Part shown: positions 26,586 through 36,268 of the stretch, in pieces
Layout of the letters: the number at the start of each line of letters is the position of its first letter
Position numbering within the stretch: position 1 is the stretch's first letter
Assembly: GCF_900129905.1 (NCBI RefSeq)
Contig: NZ_FQXG01000002.1
Span: forward strand, 186,001-250,000
Length of the DNA: 64,000 nucleotides
From: Ferrimonas marina
Lineage (GTDB): Bacteria > Pseudomonadota > Gammaproteobacteria > Enterobacterales > Shewanellaceae
Direction of reading: 5' to 3'
Notes under the pieces: model-generated
Told to the model about the DNA's origin: nothing
Databases searched by the model: none
What the model saw: only the letters and a program-made list of their open reading frames with translations
Program-made: the position numbers and the translations under genes

Positions 26586-26899
26586 ACCGCCTCCTGGTTC
26601 AGAGCTTTATCTGAACACCACACCTTCACCGAATGGGGAGAGTAGATCCCCAGGGTCAAGGTGCTGAGCAGGCCGTTAAGAAAGGTTGCCTGGCTTTGCA
26701 TCTGGGCAGCGCCCTGTTCGCCACACACCTCTTTGACGTTAACCCGCTCTTCGCCGGCGAGTCCCCACATGAAGAAATGGCGGGTTTCTTCGTAGCTAGG
26801 CAGGTTCGATACCGTGACGTTCGGGTCCGGCTTGATGGTCACCGTCGAACAGGCCGACAGGCAAAGCGTCAACGACGCCGCCAGAAAGAGTTGCTTCAT
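26582..26899 (-). CDS. Bor family lipoprotein (first of a pair)
   Basis: 105-aa lipoprotein. The ATG at 26899 has AAGGA eight bases upstream, so I rejected the longer extension. The lipobox LSAC ends a 17-residue signal. VKEVCGEQGAAQMQSQATFL, then NGLLSTLTLGIYSPHSVKVWC, aligns well with lambda Bor (conserved CG, FVNGL, TLGIYTP and a terminal Cys). It is translationally coupled to a more diverged paralogue. Nothing nearby looks like a prophage, so this is a chromosomal relative. Confidence 0.82.
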   Translation of the reverse strand: MKQLFLAASLTLCLSACSTVTIKPDPNVTVSNLPSYEETRHFFMWGLAGEERVNVKEVCGEQGAAQMQSQATFLNGLLSTLTLGIYSPHSVKVWCSDKALNQEAV

Positions 26900-26970
26900 T
26901 ACCACATTCCTTTTGGTGATTAATGTTGAGCCCATGCTCGCTCAACACACTAGCAAAGCGGTAAGAAGCG

Positions 26971-27003
26971 AACTATGACGCCAATCACGGCGCCATAGTT
27001 TTT
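26971..27003. terminator. terminator-like hairpin after RND operon 1
   Basis: AACTATG-A-CGCC pairs with GGCG-C-CATAGTT around a 6-nt loop. The T run is better on the + strand, but the location is downstream of the leftward RND permease gene. Confidence 0.6.
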
Positions 27004-27014
27004 AACCCCTTGAG

Positions 27015-30000
27015 TTACCCGTGTTTTTTGAACAGTACCGTGTTCTCTTCGGCCAGCTGGGCATCCAGCTTGCGGCTGACAAACTCCGGGCTCTGGGTGT
27101 GACGGGCCAGCATGTGGTAAACCGACGGGATCACCAGCAGGGTGAACAGGGTCGCCACGGTAATGCCGGTGAGCACCACCACACCAATCACCAGGCGGGT
27201 CTCCGCCCCGGCACCTGTGGCCAGCACCAAAGGAATGGCCCCGGCCGCGGTGGTGATGCCGGTCATCAGGATCGGGCGAAGACGTGCCAGCGACGCCTCG
27301 ATGATGGCGTCATCAAACTCTTTGCCCTGGTCCCTCAGCTGGTTGGCAAACTCCACAATCAGGATGCCGTTCTTGGCCGCCAATCCCACCAGCATGATCA
27401 TGCCGATCTGCGAGTAGATATTGAGACTCTGACCAGTGAAGTAGAGCCCCAACAGCGCACCAAAGGTGGCCAAAGGCACCGTCAGCATGATCACCATGGG
27501 GTGGACGTAGCTTTCAAACTGAGCCGCCAGCACCAGGAACACCACCACCAATGCCAGGGCAAAGATGAAGGTCACGGCACTGCCAGACTCCTGGAAGTCC
27601 CGAGAGGCCCCCTTGTAGCTGACAGACGCCTCCTCCGGCAGGTAGGTCTCTACCAAGCCATTGAGGTAGGTCAGTGCCTCACCCAGGGTGTAGCCGCCGG
27701 CCAGGTTGGCCTCGATGGTGATGGCCCGCAACCGGTTGAAGCGGTTCAGGCTCTTGGCATCGGCGTACTCCTCCACCCGGACCAAGTTGGAGAGCGGGAT
27801 AAGCTCGCCGCTGCGCTCGGCCTTCACATAAAGGGCGGACATATCGGCGGCGGTGTTCTGCCGGTCACGCTCCCCTTCGATGATCACGTCGTACTCTTCC
27901 CCTCGCTGGGCAAAGGTGGTGACCAGGCGGGAACCCAGCATCGATTCCAGGGTACGGCTGATGGCCCGCACCGACACGCCCAGATCGCCGGCCCGGTCGA
28001 GATCGATCACCACCCGCAGCTGCGGCTTGGTTTCCTTGTAGTCGTGGTCCAGCCCCGCCAGGCCCGGATTCTCTGCGGCCTTCTCCATGATGGTGTCACG
28101 CCACTGGGCCAGCTCCTCGAAGCTGCCACCGCCGATGACGAACTGCACCGGCTTCCCTACCCCGCGGCCAAAGGCCTGGCGCATGATGGGGAAGGCCTGA
28201 ACCCCGGACAGGTCGCTCAAGCGGCCACGGATGTCGTTGACGATCTCAAAGGCGCTGCGACGGACTGCCCAGTCCTCCAGCACGATGATGGCCATGCCAC
28301 CGGAGTAGTCCTCAGTGCGGCCAAAGGCGCGGGGCGCCCGGATCAGCAGTCGCTTCACCTCGCCAGCCTCCACCAAGGGCATCAGCCGGTCTTCGATCTC
28401 CAGCATGTAGCGCTGCATAAACTCGTAGGTGCTGCCCTCCGGGCCATTGACGATCAGGAACATGGAGCCGCGGTCCTCCTTGGGGGAGAACTCCGAGGGC
28501 AGCTTGGTCAGCAGCCAGCCGCTGCCCACCAGGGCCACAACAATCACCGAGATCACCAGGTAGGGCTTGTGTACCCAGCGCCCCAGGGCATTGCGGTAGT
28601 GGCCCTTGAGCCAGTCGACGCCGTTGTCGATGCGACGCACCAGCGCCGGGGTCTGCTCCACCGGCTGCAGGATCTTGGAGCCCATCATCGGGCTCAGGGT
28701 CAGGGCCACCAAAGAGGAGAGGATCACCGCCGCACTGATGGCGATGGAGAACTCACGGAACAGCTTGCCCAGATCCCCTTCAAGGAAGCCGATGGGCAGG
28801 AACACCGCGATCAATACCAGGGTGGTGGCGACGATGGCAAAGCCCACCTGGCGCGCCCCCAGGAAGGCGGCCTTCAGTGGCGGCTCACCCTCCTCGATGC
28901 GACGGTGGATGTTCTCCAGCATCACGATGGCATCGTCCACCACCATGCCGATGGCCAAAATCAGCGCCAGCAGGGTCAGCAGGTTCAGGGAGAAGCCCAG
29001 TGCATAGAGAATAATAAACGTACCGATCAGCGATACCGGCACGGTCACCGCCGGGATCAGCATCGCCCGCACGCTGCCAAGGAACAGATAGATCACCAAA
29101 ATCACCAGCCCCATGGCAATAAACAGGGTGCGGTACACCTCATCCACCGAGGATTGAATAAATACCGAGGAGTCGTAGGAGCGCTTGATCTCCATCCCCT
29201 CCGGCAGAGTGGGATTGAGCCGGTCTACCAGGGCGTTGACCTCCCGCGCCACCTCCAGGGTGTTGGCGGTGGACTGGCGGGTGATGCCGATCCCCAGCAT
29301 GTCCATGGTGTTGCCGCGGAACATCAACCGCTCTTCGTCGGAGCCCAGCTCGACCTTGGCCACGTCCGCCAGGCGAATTAGGTAACCATCCTGGCCGGCG
29401 CCGAGCACCAGCTTGGCGAAATCCTCCGGTTCCCGGAAGCTGCGCTGCACCCGCACCGAGAACAGGCGGGTGTCGGACTCGATGTAACCGGCGGGCAGTT
29501 CCACGTTGTCAGAGCGCAGGGCGTTCTCCACGTCCTCCACCGACAGGCCACGGGCCGCCAGCTTCTGCCGGTCGAGCCAGATCCTTACGGCATAGGTCTG
29601 GGCACCGCCCAGGTACACGTTGGCCACGCCATCGAGCACCGAGAACTGGTCTTGCAGGTAGCGCTTGGCGTAATCGCTCAGCTCCATGGTGTTGAGGCGG
29701 TCCGACACCAGGTTGAGCCACATGATCACCTCGCTGCTGCCGGACGCCTTGGCGATACGCGGCGCCTCAGCCTCGTCGGGCAGTTCGCGGATCAGCTGAG
29801 ACAAACGATCACGCACGTCATTAGCGGCGGCATCGATATCGCGGCTGATCTCAAACTCCATGGTGACCTGGGAGCGGCCATCCTGGCTGCTGGAGATGAT
29901 GTCGCGGATCCCCTCCACCCCGGAGACCCGGTCCTCGATCAGGCGGGTGATGCGATTCTCCACCACCGCTGCGGAGGCGCCGCGATACTCGGTCTGGATG

Positions 30001-30137
30001 TCGATCACCGGCGGGTCGATGCTGGGATACTCTCGCAGTGGCAGCTTCTCAAACGCCACCAGGCCAAAGGCCAGCAGCAACAAACTGATGACCGAGGCAA
30101 AGACTGGCCTGCGGACGGAGACATCGGTTAACAACAT
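27015..30137 (-). CDS. RND multidrug efflux permease (pair 1)
   Basis: 1040-aa inner-membrane proton antiporter of the AcrB/MexB superfamily (HAE-1 type). The N-terminus MLLTDVSVRRPVFASVIS, the IGMVVDDAIVMLENIHRR motif in TM4 with its paired Asp residues, and the C-terminal GLAAKNGILIVEFANQLRDQG are diagnostic. The two periplasmic loops have normal size. Its ATG overlaps the adaptor stop in TGATG. No outer-membrane channel gene is present, so it probably uses a TolC encoded elsewhere. Substrates cannot be read from the sequence. Confidence 0.95.
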   Translation of the reverse strand: MLLTDVSVRRPVFASVISLLLLAFGLVAFEKLPLREYPSIDPPVIDIQTEYRGASAAVVENRITRLIEDRVSGVEGIRDIISSSQDGRSQVTMEFEISRDIDAAANDVRDRLSQLIRELPDEAEAPRIAKASGSSEVIMWLNLVSDRLNTMELSDYAKRYLQDQFSVLDGVANVYLGGAQTYAVRIWLDRQKLAARGLSVEDVENALRSDNVELPAGYIESDTRLFSVRVQRSFREPEDFAKLVLGAGQDGYLIRLADVAKVELGSDEERLMFRGNTMDMLGIGITRQSTANTLEVAREVNALVDRLNPTLPEGMEIKRSYDSSVFIQSSVDEVYRTLFIAMGLVILVIYLFLGSVRAMLIPAVTVPVSLIGTFIILYALGFSLNLLTLLALILAIGMVVDDAIVMLENIHRRIEEGEPPLKAAFLGARQVGFAIVATTLVLIAVFLPIGFLEGDLGKLFREFSIAISAAVILSSLVALTLSPMMGSKILQPVEQTPALVRRIDNGVDWLKGHYRNALGRWVHKPYLVISVIVVALVGSGWLLTKLPSEFSPKEDRGSMFLIVNGPEGSTYEFMQRYMLEIEDRLMPLVEAGEVKRLLIRAPRAFGRTEDYSGGMAIIVLEDWAVRRSAFEIVNDIRGRLSDLSGVQAFPIMRQAFGRGVGKPVQFVIGGGSFEELAQWRDTIMEKAAENPGLAGLDHDYKETKPQLRVVIDLDRAGDLGVSVRAISRTLESMLGSRLVTTFAQRGEEYDVIIEGERDRQNTAADMSALYVKAERSGELIPLSNLVRVEEYADAKSLNRFNRLRAITIEANLAGGYTLGEALTYLNGLVETYLPEEASVSYKGASRDFQESGSAVTFIFALALVVVFLVLAAQFESYVHPMVIMLTVPLATFGALLGLYFTGQSLNIYSQIGMIMLVGLAAKNGILIVEFANQLRDQGKEFDDAIIEASLARLRPILMTGITTAAGAIPLVLATGAGAETRLVIGVVVLTGITVATLFTLLVIPSVYHMLARHTQSPEFVSRKLDAQLAEENTVLFKKHG

Positions 30138-31219
30138 CAGACCGCCCTCTCACCGGTGAAGCTCTCTTCCTTTTCGGTCTGCACCTGTTGGCCGGGGCGG
30201 ACCCGGTTGGTGCCCAAGGTGATCACTTTCTCGCCGGTTTGCAGCCCTTCGACAATCTCGACGCTACCGCGCTTACGCATCCCCAGCACCACCTGGCGTT
30301 GCACCACCTTGTTGTCGGCGTCCACCACGAAAACGTATTGGTTCTGCTGACGCGGCACCAAAGCTGCCTCCGGCACCACCACACCCTGACGCTGCTCCAC
30401 AATCAGTTGCAGCGACATCAGCATACCCGGGCGCAGTTGCAGCTCGGCGTTATTGATCTCCGCCCGTACCACCACGGCGCGGGTGGTGGGGTCGACGCGA
30501 CTGTCGATGCCGGTAACCCGGCCTTCGAAGGTTTGATTAGGGTAGGCGGCGGCGCGGGCCAGTACCTGTTTGCCCGGGCGGATCTCCGCCAGGAAGCGTT
30601 CGGGCACGGGGAAATCCAGCTTGACCACGGAGAGGTCATCCAGGGTGGTGAGCTCACGCTCCGGGGTCACCAAAGCACCAGGACTGACCGCACGAAAGCC
30701 GAGTAAGCCGCTGAATGGGGCACGAATATAACGGGCATCGAGCTCGGCTTGGTACTGGGCCAGGGTGGCCTTGGCCACGTCGATGTCGGTGAGGATCTTA
30801 TCCAGTTCGTTGCTGGCAATGGTCTTGGCTTTAACCAGCCCTTCGATGCGACGGTACTCCCGCTCCTGCTCGGTCAGGTTCGCCTGGGCCGCTTGCAGCT
30901 TGGCTTGCTGTTCGCCATCGCGCAGGGTCACCAACAGCTGTCCCTGCTCCACCACGTCGCCGTCCTCAAAGTGAACCTGCTCCACCTTCTCGGTGATCTT
31001 GGCAGAGAGCACCACGGACTCCCGGGCGCGCACAGTGCCCAGCGCTTCTACCTCCCGCGCCATCGGCTCCATGCGAGCCTCCGCCACCACCACTCTGGGC
31101 GCTGGTCGCTCACCCACCTGGGCCTGGGTCTGGGTGGCTTGCCACTCTTTGTAGGCTACTGCCCCGGCCAATAATGCCAGCCCAACAATGGCTGCCGTCC
31201 CGCTCGTCCGCATGGTCAC
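30137..31219 (-). CDS. RND efflux periplasmic adaptor subunit (pair 1)
   Basis: 360-aa membrane-fusion protein. The N-terminal hydrophobic segment (AAIVGLALLAGAVAYKEW) is without a lipobox Cys, so it is membrane-anchored rather than lipidated. A barrel-sandwich/lipoyl half-motif (ARESVVLSAKITEKVEQVHF), an alpha-helical hairpin (residues 110-165) and YIRAPFSGLLGFRAVSPGAL are typical of the AcrA/MexA class. First gene of its operon, with a 178-bp promoter region before the terminator of the upstream RND operon. Confidence 0.93.
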   Translation of the reverse strand: MTMRTSGTAAIVGLALLAGAVAYKEWQATQTQAQVGERPAPRVVVAEARMEPMAREVEALGTVRARESVVLSAKITEKVEQVHFEDGDVVEQGQLLVTLRDGEQQAKLQAAQANLTEQEREYRRIEGLVKAKTIASNELDKILTDIDVAKATLAQYQAELDARYIRAPFSGLLGFRAVSPGALVTPERELTTLDDLSVVKLDFPVPERFLAEIRPGKQVLARAAAYPNQTFEGRVTGIDSRVDPTTRAVVVRAEINNAELQLRPGMLMSLQLIVEQRQGVVVPEAALVPRQQNQYVFVVDADNKVVQRQVVLGMRKRGSVEIVEGLQTGEKVITLGTNRVRPGQQVQTEKEESFTGERAV

Positions 31220-31398
31220 ACCTTCTTCTCCTTGAGGGTTTGGTTCAGTCTAGCGCCCAACCTTTTTGAAACAATGCATATCACATTCCGTTACAAAAGG
31301 TTGTTCAGCGCCCTCTGGTCAAGGTGCGGTGGTTACGGGCAGGGCTTACGGGTCGATCACCCGGTTGAGTGAAATGACAAAAGGTAGGGTGTAAAAAG

Positions 31399-31427
31399 AA
31401 ACCCCGACGCGATGGCCGGGGTTTCTG
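31399..31427 (-). terminator. terminator of RND operon 2
   Basis: GAAACCCCG/CGGGGTTTC, a 9-bp stem, followed on the - strand by CTTTTTACA. It lies directly after the permease stop at 31429 and separates the two RND operons. Confidence 0.9.
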
Positions 31428-31428
31428 T

Positions 31429-34400
31429 TTATGCAGCCTTGCGGTGCTCTGGGTCCGCCAGCTGCTGCTCCAAAATCCGGGTAACGAACTCCGGGCTGTT
31501 GGTCCGCTTGGCCAGCATGTGGTAGACCACAGGGATCACCAGCAGGGTGAACAAGGTGGCGATCACCACCCCAAACAGCACTACCACGCCAATCACGAAG
31601 CGGGTCTCGGCACCGGCGCCACTGGCCATCACCAGCGGGATGGCGCCGGCGGCGGTGGTGATGCCGGTCATGATGATGGGGCGCAGTCGGGCCAGCGCCG
31701 CTTCGACAATGGCATCGTCAAAGGCCACGCCCTGGTCCCGCAGCTGGTTGGCAAACTCCACAATCAAGATACCGTTTTTGGCCGCCAAACCAATGAGCAT
31801 GATCATGCCAATCTGCGAATAGAGGTTGATGCTCTGATCGGTAAAGTAGAGCCCCACCAACGCGCCAAAGGCCGCCAGCGGCACCGTCAGCATGATCACA
31901 AAGGGGTGAACGTAGCTCTCAAACTGCCCCGCCAGCACCAGGAACACCACCAGCAGCGCCAGGGCGAAGACAAACACCACCGACGAGCCGGACTCGAAGT
32001 GGTCCTGCGATGGGCCCTTGTAGCTGATCATGGCATCGGAGGGCAGCAGGTCTTTTACCAGGCCGTTGAGGTAATCCAGCGCCTCCCCCAGGCTGTAGCC
32101 GTCGTTGAGATTGGCGGTAATGGTCACCGCCCGCATCCGCTTGTGGCGGTTGAGGCGGTTGGCGTCGGCAAACTCCTCCACCTGTACCAGGTTAGACAGC
32201 GGGATCAGCGCCCGGGTGCGGTTGGAGCGCACGTAGATGCTGGCCAGATCCTCGGCGGTATTCTGTCGCTCCCGCAGCCCTTCGAGGATGATGTCGTAGT
32301 CTTCACCCCGCTGCTCCATGGTGGTCACCACCCGGGAGCCGAGCATGGTTTCCAGGGTTCGGCCGATGTCCCGCACCGACACGCCCAGGTCATTGGCCCG
32401 CTCTTGGTCAATCACCACCCGCAGCTGGGCCTTGGTCTCGTGGTAGTCGTGGTCGAGGTTGCGCAGGCCCGGGTTGTTCTCCGCCTCCTCCAGGATCAGA
32501 TCCCGCCACTGGGCCAGCTCCTCGTAGCTGCCGCCACCAATGACAAACTGCACCGGTGAACCGACGCCACGACCAAAGGGCTGCGGCGTCCCGGCGCCAA
32601 CGCGCACCCCGGCCAGATCGCGGAACTCTTCGCGCAGCTCATCGACGATGTCGAAGGCGTTGCGTCGCTCGCTCCAGTCCGCCAGGCGCATGATGGCCAC
32701 GCCGTTGTTGAAGTCCTGCACCCGGCCCCAACCGCGGGGTGAGCGCATCGACAGGCTGATCGCCTCACCGCTTTCGATGTAAGGCATCAAGCGATGCTCA
32801 ATCTCATCGACGTAGGGGCGCATGTATTCGTAGGTGGCACCCTGGGGCCCGTGGAAGCCCACGTGGATGGAGCCACGGTCCTCGCGGGGGGCAAACTCGC
32901 TGGGCAGCTTGTTGGCAAAGTAGGCGCTGCCGACAATGGCAAAGCCCACCAATCCCATCACCAGGCCCGGGTGCTTGCTCCACACCTTCAACAGAGCGCG
33001 GTAACGCACCTTCAATTTATCCAAAGCGCCATCCACCTTGACGACGATCCAGGGGGTGTGGCTGTTGGCTTTGAGCACCTTGGAGGCCATCATCGGGCTG
33101 AGGGTCAGGGCGATCAGGCTGGAGAAGATCACCGCCGCACACATCGCCACCGAGAACTCCCGGAACAGGCGGCCCAGATCGCCGTCCATAAAGCCGATGG
33201 GCAGGAACACCGCCACCAGCACCAAGGTGGTGGCAACAATGGCAAAGCCCACCTGGCGGGCGCCGAGGAAGGCGGCCTTCAACGGCGGCTCGCCCTCTTC
33301 GACCCGGCGCTGGATGTTCTCCAGCATCACGATGGCGTCATCCACTACCATGCCGATGGCGAGGATCATCGCCAGCAGGGTAATCAGGTTGATGGTGTAG
33401 CCCAGGGCATAGAGCACCATAAAGCTGGCGATCAGCGACACCGGCACCGTGATGGCGGGAATGAGTACCGCCCGCACGCTGCCCAAAAACAGGTAGATCA
33501 CCAGCACCACCAGTGCCATGGTCACCAGCAAAGTGGAATACACCTCATCGATGGAGGCCTGGATGAACACCGAGGTGTCGTAATCCGGGCTCAGCGCCAT
33601 GCCGTCCGGCAGGGTGCGATTGATCTGCTCAATGGTGTGGTGCACATCAGTGGCCACATCCAGGGTACTGGCGGTGGACTGGCGGGTGATCCCCAAACCA
33701 ATCATATCCTGGCCATTGGTGCGGAAGGTGCGGCGGTCCTCATCGGCGGTGAGCTCCACCCGGGCGACGTCCGACAGCCGCACCAGGTAGCCATCGCGAC
33801 CGTTGCCGATCACCATCCGGCCGAAATCCTCCGCCGAGCGGTAGCTGCGCTGTACCCGCAGCGAGTACTGCATGCTCTTGGACTCCAGCGAGCCGGCGGG
33901 CAGCTCAACGTTCTCGCTGCGCAGGGCGTTCTCGATGTCGGTGACCGTCAGGCCCCGGGCCGCCAGCTTCTCGTTGTCGATCCAGACCCGTACCGCGTAG
34001 GAGCGCGCGCCGGCGATGTGCACCTCGGCCACGCCGTCGACCACGGCAAAGCGATCCAGCAGGTAGCGGTTGGCGTAGTCGGTGAGTTCCAGGTTGCCCA
34101 TGCGATCCGAGGTCAGGTTGACCCACATGATCACCTCGGAGTTGCCCTCGGCCTTGGTCACCCGGGGCTGGTCTGCCTCCTGGGGCAGGCCGATGCGGGA
34201 GACCTTGTCGCGCACGTCGTTGGCCGCCACATCAATGTCGCGGCTGGAGCTGAATTCGATGTTGACCGAGGCTCGACCATCGCGGCTGAAGGCGGTGATG
34301 TTGCGGATCCCTTCGATGCCGGAGACCCGGCTCTCGATCAACTGGGTAATGCGGCTGTCCACCACCGCCGCCGAGGCGCCCCGGTAGCCGACGCTGATGT

Positions 34401-34536
34401 TGATCACCGGCGAGTCGATGTTGGGGTATTCCCGCAGCGGCAGCTTGCCAAAGGCCACCAGGCCAAAGGCGATCAGCAGCAGGCTCAGAACCGAGGCAAA
34501 AACCGGGCGCTTAACCGAGACGTCTGTCAGCAGCAT
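31429..34536 (-). CDS. RND multidrug efflux permease (pair 2)
   Basis: 1035-aa paralogue of the downstream permease, with the same landmarks: MLLTDVSVKRPVFASVLS, IGMVVDDAIVMLENIQRR and GLAAKNGILIVEFANQLRDQG. By eye, long blocks are identical, while the periplasmic porter regions differ (for example the drug-pocket segments around residues 560-680). This suggests duplication followed by change in substrate range. The start overlaps the adaptor stop in TGATG. It has its own terminator. Confidence 0.95.
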   Translation of the reverse strand: MLLTDVSVKRPVFASVLSLLLIAFGLVAFGKLPLREYPNIDSPVINISVGYRGASAAVVDSRITQLIESRVSGIEGIRNITAFSRDGRASVNIEFSSSRDIDVAANDVRDKVSRIGLPQEADQPRVTKAEGNSEVIMWVNLTSDRMGNLELTDYANRYLLDRFAVVDGVAEVHIAGARSYAVRVWIDNEKLAARGLTVTDIENALRSENVELPAGSLESKSMQYSLRVQRSYRSAEDFGRMVIGNGRDGYLVRLSDVARVELTADEDRRTFRTNGQDMIGLGITRQSTASTLDVATDVHHTIEQINRTLPDGMALSPDYDTSVFIQASIDEVYSTLLVTMALVVLVIYLFLGSVRAVLIPAITVPVSLIASFMVLYALGYTINLITLLAMILAIGMVVDDAIVMLENIQRRVEEGEPPLKAAFLGARQVGFAIVATTLVLVAVFLPIGFMDGDLGRLFREFSVAMCAAVIFSSLIALTLSPMMASKVLKANSHTPWIVVKVDGALDKLKVRYRALLKVWSKHPGLVMGLVGFAIVGSAYFANKLPSEFAPREDRGSIHVGFHGPQGATYEYMRPYVDEIEHRLMPYIESGEAISLSMRSPRGWGRVQDFNNGVAIMRLADWSERRNAFDIVDELREEFRDLAGVRVGAGTPQPFGRGVGSPVQFVIGGGSYEELAQWRDLILEEAENNPGLRNLDHDYHETKAQLRVVIDQERANDLGVSVRDIGRTLETMLGSRVVTTMEQRGEDYDIILEGLRERQNTAEDLASIYVRSNRTRALIPLSNLVQVEEFADANRLNRHKRMRAVTITANLNDGYSLGEALDYLNGLVKDLLPSDAMISYKGPSQDHFESGSSVVFVFALALLVVFLVLAGQFESYVHPFVIMLTVPLAAFGALVGLYFTDQSINLYSQIGMIMLIGLAAKNGILIVEFANQLRDQGVAFDDAIVEAALARLRPIIMTGITTAAGAIPLVMASGAGAETRFVIGVVVLFGVVIATLFTLLVIPVVYHMLAKRTNSPEFVTRILEQQLADPEHRKAA

Positions 34537-35612
34537 CAGCGGGCTCCCAGGTGGGTAAAGCGTTCCGCCCGCTGCGGGTCAACGGTATAGCCGGCGCGGA
34601 TGCGGTCACGGCCGCGGATCACCACCGACTCACCCTCGTCCAGACCCGCCAGTACCTCCACCTTACCGCGGGTGCGCCAGCCCAGGCGGACACGGCGGCG
34701 CTCAACGGTGTTGTCCTCGCCAACGATGTAGACGTAGTGGTCCTGCCGCTGGGCCAGGATCGCCTCCTCCGGGATGACGATGCCTTCGCGTTCGTCGGTG
34801 ATCATCCGCAGGGTCATCAGCATGCCGGGGCGCAGCTTGAGATCACGGTTGTTGATCTCAGCGCGGATCATCACCGAACGGGTGGTAGGATCCACCCGGC
34901 TGTCCACGTGCAGCACGGTGCCAAAGAAGCGCTCCTCCGGGAAGGCCGCCACCTGTCCCACCACCGGCTTACCGGCGCGGATGCTGGCCATATGGCGCTC
35001 CGGCACATTGAAATCCAGGTGGACAGTTTCCAGGTCATCCAGGGTAGTGATAGGGGTGCTGGGGGTCACCAGTGCGCCGACACTCACCTCGCGCAGGCCC
35101 AGCACGCCGTCGAAGGGGGCGAAGATCTTGCGGGTCTTCAGCTCAGCGTTGTAGCGGGCCACCTCCGCCTGGGCCACCTCAATCTTGGTGGCCAGTTGGT
35201 CCAATTGGCTCTGGGCGATGGTGTGCTGCTTTACCAGCTCCTCGATGCGGCCATATTCACGCTGGTGCTCCTCCAGCCGAGCCTGGGCCTCCCGCACCCT
35301 GGCCTGCTGCACTCCGGCTTCCAGCGTCACCAGCAGATCACCCTCGCTGACCCGCTGGCCGCTGTCGAAGTGGATTCCGTCGATCACCTCGTTGACCTTG
35401 GAGCCGATCTCCACCGACTCCCGGGCACGGATGTCGCCCAGCGCCTCGACCTGTCGGGTCACCGAGGAGTACTTCGCGTCTTCCACCACCACACGCACAG
35501 TGCGGTCGCGATTCTGACGTTCAATGCGCTGTTGATCCCAGTGATCTTTGAGCCAGACGCCCGAAGCCAGGAAAAGGACCATGATAAAACCGGTAATGAG
35601 GGAGTTTTTCAT
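34536..35612 (-). CDS. RND efflux periplasmic adaptor subunit (pair 2)
   Basis: 358-aa membrane-fusion protein with an N-terminal membrane anchor (LITGFIMVLFLASGVWL), the lipoyl half-motif ARESVEIGSKVNEVIDGIHF, a helical hairpin at about 105-160, and IFAPFDGVLGLREVSVGALV. Paralogous to the adaptor of pair 1. It is the first gene of its operon; the 209-bp region upstream, shared with ridA, carries an inverted repeat that could be an operator. No TetR- or MarR-type regulator is adjacent. Confidence 0.93.
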   Translation of the reverse strand: MKNSLITGFIMVLFLASGVWLKDHWDQQRIERQNRDRTVRVVVEDAKYSSVTRQVEALGDIRARESVEIGSKVNEVIDGIHFDSGQRVSEGDLLVTLEAGVQQARVREAQARLEEHQREYGRIEELVKQHTIAQSQLDQLATKIEVAQAEVARYNAELKTRKIFAPFDGVLGLREVSVGALVTPSTPITTLDDLETVHLDFNVPERHMASIRAGKPVVGQVAAFPEERFFGTVLHVDSRVDPTTRSVMIRAEINNRDLKLRPGMLMTLRMITDEREGIVIPEEAILAQRQDHYVYIVGEDNTVERRRVRLGWRTRGKVEVLAGLDEGESVVIRGRDRIRAGYTVDPQRAERFTHLGAR

Positions 35613-35712
35613 CGTTTTTATGTGCTGCTACAACCGCCAGACTGCAGTTTAGCCAAGGCCTAAGGCGAGACAATGGCATTTACGTTGCATTACCCAGAAA
35701 TTCGTTACCAAA

Positions 35713-35728
35713 CTTGTATTTTTACAAG
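35713..35728. promoter_or_regulatory. candidate operator, inverted repeat
   Basis: CTTGTA at 35713-35718 and TACAAG at 35723-35728 form a perfect dyad with a 4-bp T spacer, about 100 bp upstream of the RND operon 2 start and 94 bp upstream of ridA. The size fits a dimeric regulator site. The binding protein is unknown. Confidence 0.4.
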
Positions 35729-35821
35729 CTTGCAACCTGAGGCATTGGCCAAGGATGGACTCGCTAAGGGAAGTCGCTTCCCCTAGACTGTCGCGGTCAA
35801 ATCCTTCAACAAGAGCCCTGT

Positions 35822-36175
35822 ATGAGCATTGAACGTATGGAAACCGGCGCCCGCATGAGCCGGATCGTGAAACACAACGACACCGTCTACCTCTGTGGCC
35901 AGGTCTGCAAAGACGCCGACGCCGACATCACCGAGCAAACCCAGACCATGCTGGACAAGGTCGACGCCCTGCTGGAACAGGCTGGCAGCGATCGCGAGCA
36001 CATGCTCTCCGCCACCATCTACTTGAGCACCATGGATGACTTTGCCGCCATGAATGCCGTCTGGGATGCTTGGGTGCCCGCCGGCCATGCCCCGGCCCGC
36101 GCCTGCGTCGAAGCGGCCATGGCTCGCCCTGCGCTTAAAGTCGAGATCTCCGTGGTGGCCGCGGTAAAACGCTGA
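35822..36175 (+). CDS. RidA/YjgF/UK114 family protein
   Basis: 117-aa protein of the Rid family. Canonical members hydrolyse reactive enamine/imine intermediates from PLP enzymes. [20 protein letters not shown] replaces the usual SGQxP block, and the active-site Arg is probably in [21 protein letters not shown]. The first part deviates from archetypal RidA, so it may be one of the Rid2-7 subfamilies. Convergent with a LysR gene, with a shared terminator. Divergent from the RND operon. Confidence 0.85.
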   Translation: MSIERMETGARMSRIVKHNDTVYLCGQVCKDADADITEQTQTMLDKVDALLEQAGSDREHMLSATIYLSTMDDFAAMNAVWDAWVPAGHAPARACVEAAMARPALKVEISVVAAVKR

Positions 36176-36197
36176 GCCTCTGCCTGAGCTTGAAACG

Positions 36198-36236
36198 AAA
36201 AAGCGCGATGACCGTTCGACGACCATCGCGCTTTTT
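36198..36236. terminator. bidirectional terminator between ridA-family gene and LysR gene
   Basis: AAAAAGCGCGATG/CATCGCGCTTTTT, a 13-bp perfect stem with A and T runs. Confidence 0.92.
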
Positions 36237-36268
36237 AGATGCTTTTAACTGCATCTTTGCTTCCGTTA

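Noticed and set aside
27021-29381. Long + strand frame antisense to the RND permease
   Set aside because: His/Gln/Gly-rich translation typical of the complement of a GC-rich membrane-protein gene; the permease on the other strand is certain.
32794-34590. 598-codon frame antisense to RND permease 2
   Set aside because: Same reason: shadow of a certain gene, no protein-like features.
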